Shown: one piece after another, positions 61,925 to 64,000 of the stretch | How the letters are laid out: every line of letters starts with the position of its first letter | Position numbering within the stretch: position 1 is the first letter of the stretch | DNA from: Sulfurimonas gotlandica GD1 | GTDB taxonomy: Bacteria > Campylobacterota > Campylobacteria > Campylobacterales > Sulfurimonadaceae | DNA length: 64,000 nucleotides | Direction of reading: 5' to 3' | Assembly (NCBI RefSeq): GCF_000242915.1 | Contig: NZ_AFRZ01000001.1 | Location: 2,852,001-2,916,000 of the forward strand | Notes under the pieces: generated by a model | What the model saw: the letters and a program-made list of their open reading frames with translations, nothing else | The model's database searches: none | What the model was told of the DNA's origin: nothing | Program-made: the position numbers and the translations under genes

Positions 61925-63349
61925 CTATAATCTCTCACTACTTTTAATGCTGTATCTTTTTAGAATAGTTTTTTCAATCTCCAAAGCCTTCTCCCTGTCT
62001 ATAGCTATCTTAACACCCTCTTCATTTTCTATAATAAGATATTTACCGTCAAACTCTTTTACTATCTTCAAAAACTCTTTAAAATTTTTAAACTTCTTAG
62101 AGTTTACCTTATCTACAATCCAAAGAGAAAAATTATGATCTCCTCTACTTATATCAGATGCTAGAACTTTCAGTAAAAGAACTACTTCTTCCTTATCATC
62201 TGTTGCCCACTTAGAAGCTGCATCTCTTAGCTCTAAAAGCGTAGAGTTACTATTCATCAACAGATTTCTGCTCAATGGGGAGAAAACATAACCGCCATAG
62301 ACATAATACTTGGGCATAACATCATAAAAGACCGTATCTACTAAAAGGTTGTCATCTGCTATGTTATTAAGTTGCACGGAAATCTTTTGTTTCTTACCAT
62401 CTCTCAACACACGTACAGTGACACTCTCTCCAAGTTGCTTTTTATCAATGTAATATTTATATGATGTAAATTGGTGATGCCTAAACTCAACTGTTCCGTC
62501 ATTTTCTATTTTATTACAATCAATGCTGAGTAAGACATCACCCGGTTTAATCTTATCAAATGCTGCTGACTTCTGCGCAACATCAATAATAAGAACACCA
62601 GTTGTATTGTCATCCATCTTATTAACACGTCGAAGTGTCTCATTTTCCATTTTTTGAGTACCTATACCCATATGAGCAAATCCATCATATTTTTTATCTT
62701 TTATATCATCTAAAAAGTGTTTAATTATTTCTGCAGGGACTAAATAACCAAGGTTTTGAGAGCGTGATATTTGCTGCATTACAACACCAACTATCTTACC
62801 ATTACTCACAGCAGGACCACCACTACTTCCCGGGTTTACAGCTGCATCTATCTGTATAGATAAAAATATCTCTTTTGAATGGGCATATCTGTTATGCTCT
62901 ATTCTTGATACAATACCTGTACTAGCACTAAGACTATCTCCACCCATAGGAAAACCATATACTGTAACCTCTTGACGTATTGTTGGAAGCTCTCCAAAAG
63001 TCAGACTCTTGGCACCTTTAAAAAATGTCTCATCTTTAACTCTCAAAACTGCCAAGTCTGCTTGATGAGATATATACTCTACTTTTGCTTCATAACGCTT
63101 AGAAGAACCATATCGCTTTACTTCTATAAATGTTTCATTTGCAACTATGTGAGCGTTAGTAAGGATTCTATTTCCCTCTATAATACTTCCTGAGCCATGA
63201 GATCTATTTATATTTGAGTTCCATGGGGTCATATAGTTTGGAGTTTTAGACACAGTGTATATTTTAACGATAGACTCTTCTACCTCAGTATTTGCCAGTA
63301 TATTTGTACTTAGTAGCGTAGTAAGCAGTATGTATAATAGTTTTTTCAT
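61925..63349 (-). CDS. HtrA/DegP-like periplasmic serine protease
   Basis: A 474-residue exported protease. Signal peptide about 1-20. The catalytic triad is His67 (ILTNAHIV), Asp98 (QADLAVLRV) and Ser176 (NPGSSGGPAVSNG). One clear PDZ domain (about 245-325: GVLIIDVAQKSAAFDKIKPG, DVLLSIDCNKI) follows, and a C-terminal region (about 350-474) of mixed fold. The length and a non-DegP C-terminus make it an HtrA relative rather than DegP itself. It should degrade or refold damaged envelope proteins. Confidence 0.9.
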   Translation of the reverse strand: MKKLLYILLTTLLSTNILANTEVEESIVKIYTVSKTPNYMTPWNSNINRSHGSGSIIEGNRILTNAHIVANETFIEVKRYGSSKRYEAKVEYISHQADLAVLRVKDETFFKGAKSLTFGELPTIRQEVTVYGFPMGGDSLSASTGIVSRIEHNRYAHSKEIFLSIQIDAAVNPGSSGGPAVSNGKIVGVVMQQISRSQNLGYLVPAEIIKHFLDDIKDKKYDGFAHMGIGTQKMENETLRRVNKMDDNTTGVLIIDVAQKSAAFDKIKPGDVLLSIDCNKIENDGTVEFRHHQFTSYKYYIDKKQLGESVTVRVLRDGKKQKISVQLNNIADDNLLVDTVFYDVMPKYYVYGGYVFSPLSRNLLMNSNSTLLELRDAASKWATDDKEEVVLLLKVLASDISRGDHNFSLWIVDKVNSKKFKNFKEFLKIVKEFDGKYLIIENEEGVKIAIDREKALEIEKTILKRYSIKSSERL

Positions 63350-63378
63350 TCTCTACCTTTTTAGTTGGTATTTAAATT

Positions 63379-64000
63379 TTACCTTTTTTTAGGGATAAAA
63401 TAAAGGACACTCTCAAATATACCTTCCATATAGTGACGTAAATAAACCTTGTACTCACTTTCTATAGAAAGTATCTTTTTAGGGATCCTATACCAGTCCT
63501 CAGCTTTGTGATAGATGCAGATGGCTAGGATTGGTTTATATTTTTTTATAGTCTCTTTTGCACCATCTATGGCATCTTGTTCTGCACCCTCAATATCTAG
63601 CTTTATAAAGTCTACTTTTTCTTTTACTATATTGTCAATAGTGTTTATCTCTGTTGCTTGGTAGTTATGGTCACAATTATTTTGATTTTCTTGTTCGTTT
63701 GTATAATTTAGTTCTTCTTTAGCACCTAAACCGCAGTTTATAAATTCTATATTTTCTATATCCCCAAAATCTCTTTTTGCTATATTTATGTGTAAGTTAT
63801 TTGGTTCAATAGCATAAATCTTTTTATAATCGGAGAAGTTTTTTATGATTTGTGGGATGGTGTCTCCTACATATGCACCGCCATCTACAAAACATATATT
63901 TTTTATCTTGGGAACTATTGCTCTATCAAAGTATTGTTCGTCATGGTTGTTTGTAAAGCCATGCATAAAGTCAAAGTCAAATGATATTTTAAAGTTTAGA
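63379..64000 (-). CDS. FkbM-family methyltransferase, 5' end beyond the window
   Basis: The frame has an ATG at 63966, but it stays open to the window edge with no stop (residues reading LNFKISFDFDF before MHGF), so the real start is probably off-window. Visible motifs: CFVDGGAYVGDTIPQI (SAM site), IYAIEPNNLHINIAKRDF, FINCGLGAKEEL, VDFIKLDIEGAEQDAIDGAK, and a C-terminal AICIYHKAEDWYRIP. This is the FkbM family of O-methyltransferases, often for sugars or polyketides. Only about 207 residues are visible. Confidence 0.85.
   Translation of the reverse strand, partial: LNFKISFDFDFMHGFTNNHDEQYFDRAIVPKIKNICFVDGGAYVGDTIPQIIKNFSDYKKIYAIEPNNLHINIAKRDFGDIENIEFINCGLGAKEELNYTNEQENQNNCDHNYQATEINTIDNIVKEKVDFIKLDIEGAEQDAIDGAKETIKKYKPILAICIYHKAEDWYRIPKKILSIESEYKVYLRHYMEGIFESVLYFIPKKR

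Overview
The window is AT-rich and densely coded. It looks like chromosome from a Campylobacterota (Epsilonproteobacteria) species, most like Sulfurimonas and relatives. This is inference from several things seen together: a flagellar set with FliP and a PomAB-type stator, a bacterial voltage-gated sodium channel matching NavAb of Arcobacter at every key residue, c-type cytochromes, short intergenic gaps and frequent TAATG or ATGA start/stop overlaps.

Layout. 1-1331 (minus): cytochrome c'-like protein, RND adaptor and the first codons of an RND permease. 1332-6736 (plus): a regulatory gap, an exported protein of 11-residue repeats, an exported unknown, then a MotA/ExbB-like and a MotB/OmpA-like membrane motor pair with long coiled coils, and a 54-residue basic ORF. 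6730-11181 (minus): a motA-motB-fliP-trmA run ending in two envelope proteins. 11317-19599 (plus): an overlapping envelope-glycan cluster (two GT39 proteins, GT9, UPF0104 flippase-like protein, PAP2 phosphatase, metallophosphatase, GlmU). 19611-23114: two chemoreceptors. 23160-32262: sbcD-sbcC, an AT-rich RloC/PrrC-like ATPase, a DUF2779 nuclease and an ORF6N protein, with a 28-bp near-identical repeat and a decayed hydrolase at the right edge. 32333-36926: antiporter, small periplasmic proteins, and an intact IS3-family element with 3-bp target duplication.

36985-44347: thiI, L,D-transpeptidase, MATE pump, sodium channel, a half-helicase, a secreted Cys-containing protein and a deleted VOC pseudogene. 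44416-49050: a signalling block with a receiver/degenerate-GGDEF protein, two ADP-ribosylglycohydrolase-family genes (the second split by an in-frame TAA) and a degenerate EAL/HDOD protein between them. 49354-55102: a five-heme cytochrome and a housekeeping run (coaBC, uppS, prepilin peptidase, LptF/G-like permease, truA). 55103-64000: an LTA-synthase-like transferase, a NifU-like scaffold coupled to a ferritin-like protein, envelope hydrolases, a FAD oxidoreductase, an HtrA-like protease and an FkbM methyltransferase cut by the window edge.

The least explained parts are the hendecad-repeat protein, the long-armed ion-motor pair with its small ORF, the DNA-end-processing/RloC-like block, and the paired ADP-ribosylglycohydrolases around an HDOD protein. 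A sodium theme runs through the window (PomAB-like stator, NavAb-like channel, CPA2 antiporter), but sodium coupling is inferred from residues only. No tRNA, rRNA or CRISPR array was seen.
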